Below are positions 1 through 8,470 of a stretch of DNA of 64,000 nucleotides, piece after piece. The first letter of the stretch is position 1; every line of letters begins with the position of its first letter. Position numbers and translations under genes: made by a program. This DNA is from Williamsia sp. DF01-3 (GTDB lineage Bacteria > Actinomycetota > Actinomycetes > Mycobacteriales > Mycobacteriaceae): NCBI RefSeq assembly GCF_023051145.1, contig NZ_JALKFS010000005.1, positions 744,001 to 808,000 on the forward strand, given 5' to 3'. Under the pieces are notes generated by a model. That model was not told where the DNA came from. It ran no database searches and saw only the letters and a program-made list of their open reading frames with translations.

Positions 1-1
1 C

Positions 2-1186
2 ACCACCATCACTGCCGGCGATATCGGGACCACCACATCGACCATCACCGGTGTCGGCCCCGGTGCAGATCAGATCGTCCCTTCGCCGACCGTTCGCAGC
101 GTCCCGGATTCGGAGCTCGCGCGTGGGTCGGCAAACACGGCGTACAACAACCTTGCAGGTCAGGACGCGACCACACTCGGGGGCGTGGAACTCGGTGGAC
201 AGACTCTGTTCGGCGACACCTACGACACGGGCGGGGTACTGGGACTCACCGGCACGCTCACCCTGGACGGACAGGGTCGGAACGACTCGGTGTGGATTTT
301 CCAGAGCACCTCCGCGCTCACCACCGCTGCGAACAGCAGTGTGGTACTGACCAATGGCGCGCAGGCATGCAATGTCTTCTGGCAGATCCCCTCTGCCGCA
401 ACGATTGGTACCGGCACGGAATTTGTCGGAACGGTCATCACGAACAGTGAAGCCATCACCTTGGGTCAGGGAGCCACGGTCGACGGACGCCTCATCTCGC
501 TGAATGCCGCGGTGACGTTGAACAACAACACGATCTTCAATTCGGGGTGTGAGGACGAGCCGACGGAGACCACCACGACGACCACAACGACCACGACGGA
601 CGAGACGACGACCACGACGGACGAGACGACCACTACCACGGACGAGACGACGACTACCACGGACGGCACGACGACTACCACGGACGGTACGACGACCACC
701 ACGGACGGTACGACGACCACAACGGATGGCACGACGACCACAACAACGCTGCCAACCGCAGACACAACAACAACCATGCCGACGTTGCCGGCCATCCCGG
801 GACTGCCGAATATCCCTGGCCTGCCAGGCCTTCCGGGAGCACCGGGCGGACCGGGTCAGCCAGGAGCGCCGGGGGCACCGGGTGGACCGGGTCAGCCAGG
901 AGCGCCGGGAGCACCGGGCGGACCAGGACAGCCGGGTGGACCAGGACAACCGGGGACACCGGGTGGACCAGGGGCACCGGGACAGCCCGGAGCGCCGGGC
1001 TACAACCAGCCGGCACCGGAGTCGGGGGAGTACACCACACCCCAGGCGCCGTCACCGGGTCGTCAGGTTCCCAACGTGCCGCGTGGTTCGGTCAACACCG
1101 GCGACGGAAGCAGCGCAAGCGCCCTGAGTGTTCAGTGGCTCCAACAATTCAGCCGCGCAACGGCTTCCAGTGTCCAGGTCTCCTGA
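2..1186 (+). CDS. Secreted ice-binding-like (DUF3494) protein with Thr-rich spacer and collagen-like tail, 5' truncated
   Basis: The reading frame is open from the window edge, so the start and any signal peptide lie outside. The first 180 or so residues carry hallmarks of the DUF3494 ice-binding beta-solenoid family: an ITAGDIGTT-type opening, [40 protein letters not shown] and NGRL-like VDGRLIS. After a Cys near NSGCEDE comes a Thr-rich spacer with repeated [14 protein letters not shown] units, then a Gly-Pro-rich collagen-like stretch and a Ser/Gln-rich end. DUF3494 domains are known to bind ice or act as adhesins, so this looks like an exported surface or secreted protein. No LPXTG or LAXTG signal with a hydrophobic C-terminal anchor is present. 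The stop overlaps the start of the sortase gene (TGATG), which suggests translational coupling. Whether it binds ice cannot be told from sequence. Confidence 0.85.
   Translation, partial: TTITAGDIGTTTSTITGVGPGADQIVPSPTVRSVPDSELARGSANTAYNNLAGQDATTLGGVELGGQTLFGDTYDTGGVLGLTGTLTLDGQGRNDSVWIFQSTSALTTAANSSVVLTNGAQACNVFWQIPSAATIGTGTEFVGTVITNSEAITLGQGATVDGRLISLNAAVTLNNNTIFNSGCEDEPTETTTTTTTTTTDETTTTTDETTTTTDETTTTTDGTTTTTDGTTTTTDGTTTTTDGTTTTTTLPTADTTTTMPTLPAIPGLPNIPGLPGLPGAPGGPGQPGAPGAPGGPGQPGAPGAPGGPGQPGGPGQPGTPGGPGAPGQPGAPGYNQPAPESGEYTTPQAPSPGRQVPNVPRGSVNTGDGSSASALSVQWLQQFSRATASSVQVS
599..745 (+). repeat. Seven tandem 21-bp units encoding (D/N)(E/G)TTTTT spacer
   Basis: Seven consecutive 21-bp units start with GACGAG, GACGGC or GACGGT followed by ACG/ACC/ACT threonine codons. 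They encode DETTTTT three times and DGTTTTT four times. The third codon positions vary between units while the amino acids hold, so the array is under coding constraint. It is a low-complexity linker, not a CRISPR array. Such arrays are prone to unit-number change. Confidence 0.9.
800..1003 (+). repeat. Collagen-like Gly-X-Y coding repeat
   Basis: About 22 Gly-X-Y triplets with Pro in X or Y run almost without break, with motifs such as [16 protein letters not shown] recurring. Bacterial collagen-like tracts form rod-like triple helices on the cell surface. The antisense open frames over this stretch are composition artefacts. Confidence 0.85.
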
Positions 1187-1830
1187 TGATTCCGTCGGAC
1201 GCGTCGACCGGAAACGGCGGTAGACGCACAACACCTCGCCTGTCGGCGGTGCTCGCGGCTCTGCTGCTGGCGATCACGGTGCTGGCCACGGGATGTGCCG
1301 GTCAGTCGTCGCCTGGTGGCGTCGACGTACCGACCAGGGATGCCGCCGTCAATCCTGCGGTCAACGCAGCGGGGCTGACCAAGTCGATTCCCACCCGCAT
1401 CGAGGTTCCTTCGATCGGCGTCGACTCGTCGTTGATGGGACTCGGACTCGATGCACAAGGGGCGATGCAGGTTCCGGCAGAAGGCTTCCCAGCAGGCTGG
1501 TACACCGGGGCGCCGACACCGGGGGAGACGGGCCCGGCAGTCATTGCCGGACACGTGGACTGGGCCGGCGTTCCAGGCGTCTTCTTCGAGCTCGCCAACC
1601 TCGAGCCCGGTGCCGAGATCTCCGTGACCCGTGAAGACGGCAGCATCGCTCGATTCGAGGTCACCGAGGTGACGACGTTCCCCAAGGACGAGTTCCCGAC
1701 GGACCTCGTCTACGGCACGCTCGACTTCGCGGGTCTTCGCCTCATCACCTGTGGCGGCGCGTTCGATGAGAGCGCGAGCAGCTACCAGGACAATGTTGTT
1801 GCATTCGCGAAACTGGTGGGAACCGGCTGA
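1186..1830 (+). CDS. Class F-type sortase with N-terminal membrane/lipoprotein-like signal
   Basis: A 214-residue sortase. The catalytic His lies in VIAGHVDWAG and the catalytic Cys in RLITCGGAFDE, with an Arg-containing tail region; LITCGG is typical of actinobacterial class F sortases. An arginine pair precedes a hydrophobic segment (residues 19-36) ending LATGC, which could be a lipobox (Cys37) or simply a membrane anchor. I chose ATG 1186 because it overlaps the upstream TGA and gives a normal signal; a longer in-frame start at 1135 would lie inside the preceding gene. Sortases are transpeptidases that fix secreted proteins to the cell surface. The coupled upstream gene is the obvious candidate substrate, though it lacks a canonical sorting signal. 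Confidence 0.85.
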   Translation: MIPSDASTGNGGRRTTPRLSAVLAALLLAITVLATGCAGQSSPGGVDVPTRDAAVNPAVNAAGLTKSIPTRIEVPSIGVDSSLMGLGLDAQGAMQVPAEGFPAGWYTGAPTPGETGPAVIAGHVDWAGVPGVFFELANLEPGAEISVTREDGSIARFEVTEVTTFPKDEFPTDLVYGTLDFAGLRLITCGGAFDESASSYQDNVVAFAKLVGTG

Positions 1831-1849
1831 CCGATCACACGATCGCTGG

Positions 1850-1879
1850 GGCGCGGGACACTTGACGGTGTTCCGCGCC
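1850..1879. terminator. Hairpin between convergent sortase and ddl genes
   Basis: GGCGCGG and CCGCGCC form the outer stem, with CAC/GTG continuing it inside. The site lies in the 64-bp gap between two converging genes, fitting a bidirectional terminator. No clear T-run follows, as is common in high-GC actinobacteria. Confidence 0.45.
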
Positions 1880-1894
1880 TTATGCGGTGGTCTG

Positions 1895-2986
1895 TCAGTG
1901 TTCGGTGCTGAATCCGGCTCGCAGTGAGTGCCTTTCGCGGGCCAGCTCGACCAGCCTGTCGATCAGCGAGCTGTAGTCGAGCCCGGTGGCCTCCCACAGT
2001 TTCGGGTACATCGAGTGGGGTGTGAAGCCGGGGATCGTGTTGGCCTCGTTCAACAACCAGCCGCGCCCGCCCTCTTCGAAGAAGAAGTCGACCCGCGCCA
2101 TCCCTGAGCATCGCAGCGCGCGGAACGATTGCACAGCCAGCTCACGAACGCGTTCGGCCTCGTTGGCCGGTAGCTCGGCCGGAATCATCAGTGCCGCAGC
2201 ACCGTTGATGTACTTGTCTTCGTAGTCGTAGAACTCGGCACCCGGCCGCACCTCGCCCGGGACCGACGTCTCGGGCTCGTTGTTGCCCAGCACGGCCACT
2301 TCGATCTCGCGCCCGACAACGCCTTCTTCGATCACGACGACTTCGTCGTAGCGCAGCGCCAGCTCCACCGCAACAATGAGTTCGGCCTCGTCGTGCGCTT
2401 TCGAGATGCCCACGGAAGAACCGAGATTGGCAGGCTTGACGAACATCGGGAATCCGAGTTCGGCGACTGCGCGATCCACCAGCGTGCTGCGGTCCGACGC
2501 GCCCACCCGGTACTCGATCCACCGGCACTGCGGGATTCCGGCCTGCGCGGCAACGATTTTCGCGAGTGCCTTGTCCATGCAGACGGCCGACCCGAGAACA
2601 CCCGCCCCGACGTACGGGATCCCGGCCAGCTCCAACATCCCCTGGACGGTTCCGTCTTCGCCGTGGGGGCCGTGCAGCAACGGCAACACGACGACGGGCA
2701 GCCCGTCCGGTGACGCGAGCAGTTCGGAGAGCGGATCGACTTCGGTGCCGGCGGGCTCGAGGGCGTCGGGCAGCGAGACGTCAGGGTCGGACAGGGCCGC
2801 GATGGCCTTGTCGTTGCGGAACCAGGTGCCGTCTTTGGTGATGCCCACCGGCACCAGGTCGTACTTGGACCGGTCGGCCGCTGCGAGGACGTGCGCTGCT
2901 GTCACGCAGGACACATCGTGTTCGGCGGAGACACCGCCGAACAACACAACCAGGCGCAGGCGATCGGACTGTACGGGCGAAGACAT
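1895..2986 (-). CDS. ddl: D-alanine--D-alanine ligase
   Basis: A 363-residue ATP-grasp ligase that joins two D-alanines for peptidoglycan precursors in the cytoplasm. Visible motifs are FGGVSAEHDVS near the N-terminus, LHGPHGEDGTVQG, KPANLGSSVGISK, the EFYDYEDKY omega loop whose Tyr-Lys-Tyr pattern is typical of D-Ala-D-Ala rather than D-Ala-D-Lac enzymes, and RVDFFF..LNEANTIPGFT for metal binding. The longer frame to 3058 adds a weak Pro/Arg-rich leader, so ATG 2986 is preferred. It is divergent from a murF-like gene, with 92 bp between their starts. The gpsA neighbour usual for ddl in mycobacteria is absent, so this could be a second copy. Confidence 0.9.
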   Translation of the reverse strand: MSSPVQSDRLRLVVLFGGVSAEHDVSCVTAAHVLAAADRSKYDLVPVGITKDGTWFRNDKAIAALSDPDVSLPDALEPAGTEVDPLSELLASPDGLPVVVLPLLHGPHGEDGTVQGMLELAGIPYVGAGVLGSAVCMDKALAKIVAAQAGIPQCRWIEYRVGASDRSTLVDRAVAELGFPMFVKPANLGSSVGISKAHDEAELIVAVELALRYDEVVVIEEGVVGREIEVAVLGNNEPETSVPGEVRPGAEFYDYEDKYINGAAALMIPAELPANEAERVRELAVQSFRALRCSGMARVDFFFEEGGRGWLLNEANTIPGFTPHSMYPKLWEATGLDYSSLIDRLVELARERHSLRAGFSTEH

Positions 2987-3078
2987 GGCAGACACAATAC
3001 GGCCCGAAAGGGGTGGCAAACGACGCCCAGGTGCGGGAGGGGTCGTCTCGACACCCACGTTGCCGGTAGCGTCGACGC

Positions 3079-4398
3079 GTGCGATTCAAGGCGAGTGATG
3101 TGGCAGCGGCGACCGGTGGACGTCTGATCGGACCCGACACGACCATTGACGGTGCGAGCATCGATTCACGCAGCGTGCGTCCCGACCAGCTGTTCGTGCC
3201 GATCGTCGCCGACCGCGACGGCCACGACTTCATCGGCAAGGCGCGCGAGGCCGGGGTCACCACCTATCTGACCAGCCGGGGCGCCGGGCACGGCAGCGGA
3301 ACAGCCATCGAGGTTCGCGATACCGCGCTGGCTCTCGCCGACCTCGGACGGGCCGCGCGCGGCCGCTTGACCGGGCCCGTTGTCGGTGTCACCGGCTCGG
3401 TGGGCAAGACGTCCACCAAGGACCTGCTGGCGTCGGTGCTGACCACGTCGTACGTCACCGCGGCCAACGAGCGTTCTTTCAACAATGAACTCGGATTACC
3501 GTTGACCTTGCTGGGCGCACGCGACGACACCGAGGCCGTGGTTGTGGAGATGGGTGCACGCGGCGTCGGGCACATCGCCCTGCTGTGCGACATCGCGCGG
3601 CCCACAGTCGGGATCGTGACCAGGGTCGAAGGTGTGCACCTCGAACTCTTCGGCGACATCGAGTCGGTGGCCAGGGCGAAGGGCGAGTTGATCGAGGCAC
3701 TGCCCGACGACGGTCTGGCCGTACTGAACAACGACCATCCGCTGGTCGTGGCCATGGCCGACCGCACGTCGGCCACCGTGTTGCGTTACGGGTTCACCCC
3801 CGACGCTGACGTCTACGCCGACAACATCTCGCTGGACGACGAACTGCGAGGCAGTTTCACCCTGCACAGCCCCTGGGGAAGTACGGCCGTGACCCTTGCT
3901 GCCCGCGGGGAGCATCAGATTTCCAATGCGCTTGCGGCAGTGGCCGCTGCCGGCGGCATCGGCGTTCCGGTGGACAGGATCGCCGCAGGATTGGGACAGG
4001 CCGCGATCTCCGGCCTGCGTATGGAACTCACCCGCACCGAGGGTGGCGTGCTCATCCTCAACGACGCCTACAACGCCAACCCCACGTCGATGGCCGCAGC
4101 GCTGGACTCCCTGGCGACCCTGGCCGCGTCGCGCCGCGTCGCGGTACTCGGCGTGATGGCCGAACTCGGTGAGTCGGCGCCGGCAGAACATCTGACCATC
4201 ACCGAGCGTGCCCGTGCACTGGGCGTCGAGGTGATCGCCGTCGATGCACCCGACTACGGCCCGCACGCGCGGCACGTGGCGACCGTGGACCAGGCTGCGG
4301 CAGCGTTGTCCGATCTCGCCTCGGGCGACGCGGTGCTCGTCAAGGGCAGTCGTGTCGCCGCACTGGAACGGGTGGCCGCGGCTCTGACCGCCGGCTGA
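3079..4398 (+). CDS. murF: MurF-type UDP-N-acetylmuramoyl-tripeptide--D-alanyl-D-alanine ligase
   Basis: A Mur ligase of 439 residues starting with GTG. It has an N-terminal UDP-binding part (SIDSRSVRPDQLFVP), the P-loop GVTGSVGKTSTK near residue 105, the central NERSFNNELGLPLTLL and VEMGARGVGHI motifs typical of MurF, and a C-terminal domain with NDAYNANPTSM. MurF adds D-Ala-D-Ala to the UDP-MurNAc-tripeptide, so pairing with the divergent ddl makes metabolic sense. It lies outside any visible division/cell-wall cluster (no murE or mraY nearby), so it may be an additional copy. Confidence 0.88.
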   Translation: MRFKASDVAAATGGRLIGPDTTIDGASIDSRSVRPDQLFVPIVADRDGHDFIGKAREAGVTTYLTSRGAGHGSGTAIEVRDTALALADLGRAARGRLTGPVVGVTGSVGKTSTKDLLASVLTTSYVTAANERSFNNELGLPLTLLGARDDTEAVVVEMGARGVGHIALLCDIARPTVGIVTRVEGVHLELFGDIESVARAKGELIEALPDDGLAVLNNDHPLVVAMADRTSATVLRYGFTPDADVYADNISLDDELRGSFTLHSPWGSTAVTLAARGEHQISNALAAVAAAGGIGVPVDRIAAGLGQAAISGLRMELTRTEGGVLILNDAYNANPTSMAAALDSLATLAASRRVAVLGVMAELGESAPAEHLTITERARALGVEVIAVDAPDYGPHARHVATVDQAAAALSDLASGDAVLVKGSRVAALERVAAALTAG

Positions 4399-4414
4399 CC
4401 CGGCCGAACCGACC

Positions 4415-5551
4415 ATGACCGACGCCCCGGCAGTACGGTCCGCACCCGCCGGTCGAGTCGACTCGCTCACCGGGATCCGTTCTGTCGCAGCGTTACTGGT
4501 GTGCGCCACCCATGCGGCGTTCTGGACCGGCAAGTACACGAACGACGTCGAGGGCTGGTTCTTCGCGCGGCTCGAAGTGGGCGTCGCGATCTTCTTTGTC
4601 CTGTCGGGGTACCTGCTCTTCACCCCCTGGGTCACTGCGCTGCGCAAGTCCGGAGCGGCCCCCGATGTCGGCCGGTACTTCTGGCACAGGACCCGTCGTA
4701 TTCTTCCGGCGTACTGGCTCACCGTGCTCGGCGTCTATATCGTCTTCGTCTGGAAAGAGGACAACTCCACCCTCGGTCACGGAGCCGAGGGCCTGGTCCG
4801 CAACCTGACCCTCACCCAGACCTACGGCTTCGGCTACCTCCATTCCGGCCTCACGCACATGTGGAGCCTGGCCACCGAAGTCGTCTTCTATCTGTTGCTG
4901 CCCGTGTTCGGGTGGGTGATCTCCCGGCTGTGCGGCGGGCGGTGGCGTCCGGGCGTGATGATCGGCGCAGTGGTCGTGTTGATGCTGGTGTCGCCGGCCT
5001 GGGCAGTGGCCACTCATCACATCGCCGGGCTCGACGTCACAGCTCGGCTGTGGGCGCCGGCGTTCCTGATCTGGTTCGCCGGCGGGATGCTGCTGGCAAT
5101 CCTGGGTCAGCTAATGCGGAGCTGGCACCCGCTGCTGTCGGTGCTGGTGGCGGTGCTCGCATTCCAGTTGTCGTGCACGTCGCTCGCGGGGGAGCCGACC
5201 ATCACCCCGAACTCTCTCTCGGCGACCATCGTGAAGTCGGTGCTGTACCTCGTCATCGCGGTCGGACTGATCGCGCCGCTGGCCATCGGCTCACGGGACC
5301 ACTGGTGGAACCGGGTGATGTCGCGGCCGGCGGTGGTGTGGTTCGGGGAGATCTCCTACGAGTTCTTCCTCGTCCATCTGATCGTTCTCGAACTGGTGAT
5401 GGACATGCTCGGCTACCCGATCTTCTCCGGATCTGTTGTCGGGGTGTTCATCGTCACTGTGGTGCTGGCCACCCCCGTGGCCTGGGCGTTGCACCAGGTC
5501 ACCGCCCCTTTGTGGCACAAGAAGAAGTCGGTGGTCGTGAGCGTCCGGTAA
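4415..5551 (+). CDS. Membrane acyltransferase, acyltransferase-3 family
   Basis: A 378-residue protein with about ten hydrophobic segments. It begins with the family hallmark LTGIRSVAALLVCATHAAF and carries VGVAIFFVLSGYLLFTPW, RRILPAYWLT, a HMWSLATEVVFYLLLP segment and a late EISYEFFLVHL helix. The family O-acylates cell-envelope sugars or lipids at the membrane. It starts 17 bp after murF, so it may share its transcript and modify envelope glycans, but the substrate is unknown. Confidence 0.85.
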   Translation: MTDAPAVRSAPAGRVDSLTGIRSVAALLVCATHAAFWTGKYTNDVEGWFFARLEVGVAIFFVLSGYLLFTPWVTALRKSGAAPDVGRYFWHRTRRILPAYWLTVLGVYIVFVWKEDNSTLGHGAEGLVRNLTLTQTYGFGYLHSGLTHMWSLATEVVFYLLLPVFGWVISRLCGGRWRPGVMIGAVVVLMLVSPAWAVATHHIAGLDVTARLWAPAFLIWFAGGMLLAILGQLMRSWHPLLSVLVAVLAFQLSCTSLAGEPTITPNSLSATIVKSVLYLVIAVGLIAPLAIGSRDHWWNRVMSRPAVVWFGEISYEFFLVHLIVLELVMDMLGYPIFSGSVVGVFIVTVVLATPVAWALHQVTAPLWHKKKSVVVSVR

Positions 5552-5583
5552 TACTGGTTGAAAGCGCTTCACCGGGAGGTCAC

Positions 5584-6837
5584 ATGACCGACAGTTCTGC
5601 ATTCACCGCCGACGGTGGTGCTGCCGCGGATATCCGCCGTTGGTGCGACCAGGCCAAGATCCCCGGTCGTCATCCGGATCTGTCGGACGCTGCCTCGATC
5701 TTGATCGCCGCGGGCTTCCTCTCCGATTCGGCACGGGCGGTGCTGGTGCGTCGCGCGACGGCCGGTATGCCGATTCCCGCGATCGGCGGTTTCGGTGACT
5801 TGCGCCGACTGCACCGCGAGCTGGACCAACTCGACGACTACCTCCGTAATCCCCGAATGCCCCGGGTCGGCGCGATGGTGCTGCGATCGCGGATCATGAC
5901 CCTCACCCGTCGGCGAGAGACCGCCCGAAATCTTGTCACCGCCTCCAAGCCCGTGTTCGCCGGCACTGTGCGCGGCATCCGCCGGGAGCGTCGCGACGGT
6001 CTCTACCTCGACATTCCCGACCGCGAGCGGCTCTTCAACGCGCTGCTCTTCACCCCGACCCCCAACAGCCTCGACTCCGGTTATCTGCGCCGCGCAGGTG
6101 CGATGGCTGCGAACACCGCTGCCGGTGTGATCGGTCAGCTCACCGACGGGCGTTCACGTGCAGGCCAGTGGGTGGCGGAGAAGGCCGCGATCATCGAGGG
6201 CCCCGACGACGACAGTTCGTCGGCGGCACGGTTCGTCGACGGCTACGAGACGTTGCTCTACGTCGCGGGCAGTGCCTACGACCGGATCGTTCGGTCGCCC
6301 GTGTGGCGCAGCGACCACTTCTCGGTGCAGCGGACCCAGATCAATCTGCATGCCGAGCTGGCGGAGATCTCCGCCGACGTGATCAACCTCCGTACCGTCC
6401 GGATCGAGTTGGACCGGGTTCGTGTGGTGGCAGCATCCGATGAGCGTCTGGGTGAGCAGCTGCGTTCACGCGAGGCCGAGTTGCGTCCGGTGTGGTCGCA
6501 GCTGATCGCGCGGGTGGCCGCCCTCGCCGATGTCGCCGACGCGGTGGCTGCAGCGGCTCACGAACTGCGGATCCTCGAGCAGGTCAACTACGCCGGCACC
6601 ATCGACCATCGCATCGATCAACTGATAGGCCGCTCCGGCGAGCGAGAGCTGTCGGCCGAGAACACCCGACGTCTCAGCGAGCAACTCGGTATGGGCCGCA
6701 CACACCTTCGGGACTACCGGAACATATTGCAGGGCAACGTGACCGGTGTTCTGGGGCCGGCCTACGAGGAGCCGGTCGTGCCTGCGCCGAGTCGGGCGAT
6801 CACCAACCCGCGTCTGCGAAAAGAGACGGACAGCTGA
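5584..6837 (+). CDS. Conserved hypothetical protein, 417 aa
   Basis: I do not recognise this family. The open frame extends upstream over the acyltransferase gene, but that part is Arg-rich shadow; ATG 5584 is preceded by GGGAGGTCAC and gives a sensible soluble protein. It has no signal peptide or long hydrophobic segment, is rich in Ala/Arg/Glu/Leu, and seems mostly helical, with a heptad-like stretch around LDRVRVVAASDERLGEQLRS. It follows the acyltransferase by 32 bp and may be co-transcribed. It converges on the downstream thioesterase gene. Confidence 0.6.
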   Translation: MTDSSAFTADGGAAADIRRWCDQAKIPGRHPDLSDAASILIAAGFLSDSARAVLVRRATAGMPIPAIGGFGDLRRLHRELDQLDDYLRNPRMPRVGAMVLRSRIMTLTRRRETARNLVTASKPVFAGTVRGIRRERRDGLYLDIPDRERLFNALLFTPTPNSLDSGYLRRAGAMAANTAAGVIGQLTDGRSRAGQWVAEKAAIIEGPDDDSSSAARFVDGYETLLYVAGSAYDRIVRSPVWRSDHFSVQRTQINLHAELAEISADVINLRTVRIELDRVRVVAASDERLGEQLRSREAELRPVWSQLIARVAALADVADAVAAAAHELRILEQVNYAGTIDHRIDQLIGRSGERELSAENTRRLSEQLGMGRTHLRDYRNILQGNVTGVLGPAYEEPVVPAPSRAITNPRLRKETDS

Positions 6838-6849
6838 GGCATTCGGTCC

Positions 6850-7296
6850 TCAACGGTGCGACCACTCCTGAAGGTACGACTTCTCGGTATCGGTCAACCG
6901 TCGTAGTCGCTGCTTCTCGATGTCGACCACGGCCATCTGAGTGCTCGCAACGCAGGCGGGCTTGGAGTCCGGGCCGGCAGTCGCCGACCTCACCTCGTAA
7001 CCGATCGTGAAGTCGACTGACCGGAATCCCTTGATCCACATTGCAATTCGCAGTGGACTGTCCTCATGGCGCAGTTGGGCCTGATACCGGATCTCGACGG
7101 TGACGATCATGGCGCTCTTGATCAGCGGCGCGTACTGCTCGCCGACGCTCAGCAGCCAGGCGACGCGCGCCTCCTCCATCAGGGTGATCATCCGGGCGTG
7201 ATTGATGTGTCCGAAAGCATCCATGTCCGACCAGCGCACCGGCACATCTGCGACAAATGCGAAATCGCCTGTATCCCCACGCGTCTCGGTGCCCAT
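6850..7296 (-). CDS. Acyl-CoA thioesterase, 4HBT hotdog family
   Basis: A 148-residue single hotdog domain. The motif RWSDMDAFGHINHARMITLMEEAR is characteristic of YbgC/FadM-type 4-hydroxybenzoyl-CoA-like thioesterases, with the Asp in DMDAFGHINH as the likely catalytic residue. It would hydrolyse acyl-CoA thioesters in the cytoplasm. Length is typical. Substrate cannot be predicted. Confidence 0.85.
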   Translation of the reverse strand: MGTETRGDTGDFAFVADVPVRWSDMDAFGHINHARMITLMEEARVAWLLSVGEQYAPLIKSAMIVTVEIRYQAQLRHEDSPLRIAMWIKGFRSVDFTIGYEVRSATAGPDSKPACVASTQMAVVDIEKQRLRRLTDTEKSYLQEWSHR

Positions 7297-7464
7297 AGTT
7301 CATATCCTCCATGTCGGTCGGCGCAGGCCGGCAAGCCGCCTGGTTGAGGGTAGCCGTCGCCACAGGCGGCGAATATGTGAGGCTTCTGTCATTTCGTTGC
7401 TCTCAGTACTGACGCTGGGTAGTCTTCGCGGGTCAAGAAGTCGGCTATCTGAAGGAGTGGTCCC

Positions 7465-8457
7465 GTGCCTCGCACCATGTCTGTGGTCCGCTTGTTCGGT
7501 GCATTGGCCACGTGCGGAGCGCTCCTGGCGTCGACGTCCGTCATTGCCAACGCCACCCCAGCCGCCGGTGAGGCGACGATCGAGAAGGTCGTCAAGGTCG
7601 GCGACCAGCGTGAAGACCTGACCATCACGTCACCGGCAATGGGCGGGGACGTTCACGTCACCGTGCTGTTGCCCCGCGATCCGTCGTCCTCGCGGGGAAG
7701 CCTGTACCTGCTCGATGGTGCCGGGAGTAAGTCGTCGACGGTCAGTGACTGGATCGAAAAGGGCGGTGCCGACAAGTATTTCGCTGACAAAGACGTGAAC
7801 GTGGTCCTTCCCGCGGGGCGGGGTGCGTTCTACACCGACTGGCAGCGTCGCGATCCGGAGATGGGAAAGCCCAAGTGGGAGACGTTCCTGACAAAGGAAC
7901 TGCCTCCGCTGATCGACGAGACCTACAACGGCAATGGCAACAATGCGGTCGCCGGGCTGTCGATGGGTGGCCAGTCGGCGTTCGCGCTCGCAACCCGTCA
8001 TCCTTCGCTGTACACCGGCGTCGGATCCATGAGCGGCTGCCCGCCGGTGAGCGGCCCCATCAACGAGAGCTACGTTCGTGCAACCGTCGCCAAAGACGGC
8101 GGCGACGCCACCAACATGTGGGGACCGTGGGGTTCGCCCGGCTGGGCTGAACATGATCCTTCCGGACGCCTCGATGCCCTGCATGGCAAGCAGATCTACA
8201 TCTCTGCCGGGTCCGGTGTTCCCGGGCCCCTAGATCGGCGCACTGTGCCCGACCCTGGCCTCACCAAAGACCAAGCAGTTGCCGTCGGCGGCTACCTCGA
8301 GATCGGCGCCTACCGGTGCTCGATCGAGTTCGCCGTTCGGATGCGCGCCGCCGGGATCCCCGCCACCGAGAACTTTCAGGTGATCGGTACACATTCCTGG
8401 GCGTACTGGGCCGAGGACCTCAAGACGCTGTGGCCGACCCTGTCGCCCGGCCTCTGA
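7465..8457 (+). CDS. Secreted antigen-85-like esterase (mycolyltransferase-type alpha/beta hydrolase)
   Basis: A 330-residue exported alpha/beta hydrolase. GTG 7465 is preceded by GAAGGAG and gives a signal peptide (positively charged start, hydrophobic core, cleavage near NATPAAG). The nucleophile elbow is GLSMGG; LLDGAGSKSSTVSDW and GRGAFYTDWQ resemble the antigen-85/esterase D family, and the C-terminal GTHSWAYW supplies the catalytic His. Related proteins in mycolic-acid bacteria transfer mycolates to trehalose or arabinogalactan, or act as simple esterases. Cell-envelope location is inferred from the signal peptide. Confidence 0.82.
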   Translation: MPRTMSVVRLFGALATCGALLASTSVIANATPAAGEATIEKVVKVGDQREDLTITSPAMGGDVHVTVLLPRDPSSSRGSLYLLDGAGSKSSTVSDWIEKGGADKYFADKDVNVVLPAGRGAFYTDWQRRDPEMGKPKWETFLTKELPPLIDETYNGNGNNAVAGLSMGGQSAFALATRHPSLYTGVGSMSGCPPVSGPINESYVRATVAKDGGDATNMWGPWGSPGWAEHDPSGRLDALHGKQIYISAGSGVPGPLDRRTVPDPGLTKDQAVAVGGYLEIGAYRCSIEFAVRMRAAGIPATENFQVIGTHSWAYWAEDLKTLWPTLSPGL

Positions 8458-8470
8458 TTAGCGCGGCAGT

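Noticed and set aside
599-745. Regular repeats that could be taken for a CRISPR array
   Set aside because: Units are contiguous 21-mers with no spacers and vary at third codon positions of one reading frame.
466-1127. Long open frames on both strands over the Thr-rich and collagen-like repeats
   Set aside because: They are shadows of a GC-rich, 3-base-periodic repeat; the translated Val-, Arg- or Pro-rich strings have no family resemblance.
4501-5583. Upstream extension of the 5584-6837 frame
   Set aside because: It overlaps the acyltransferase gene entirely and is Arg-rich; ATG 5584 has a good ribosome-binding site.
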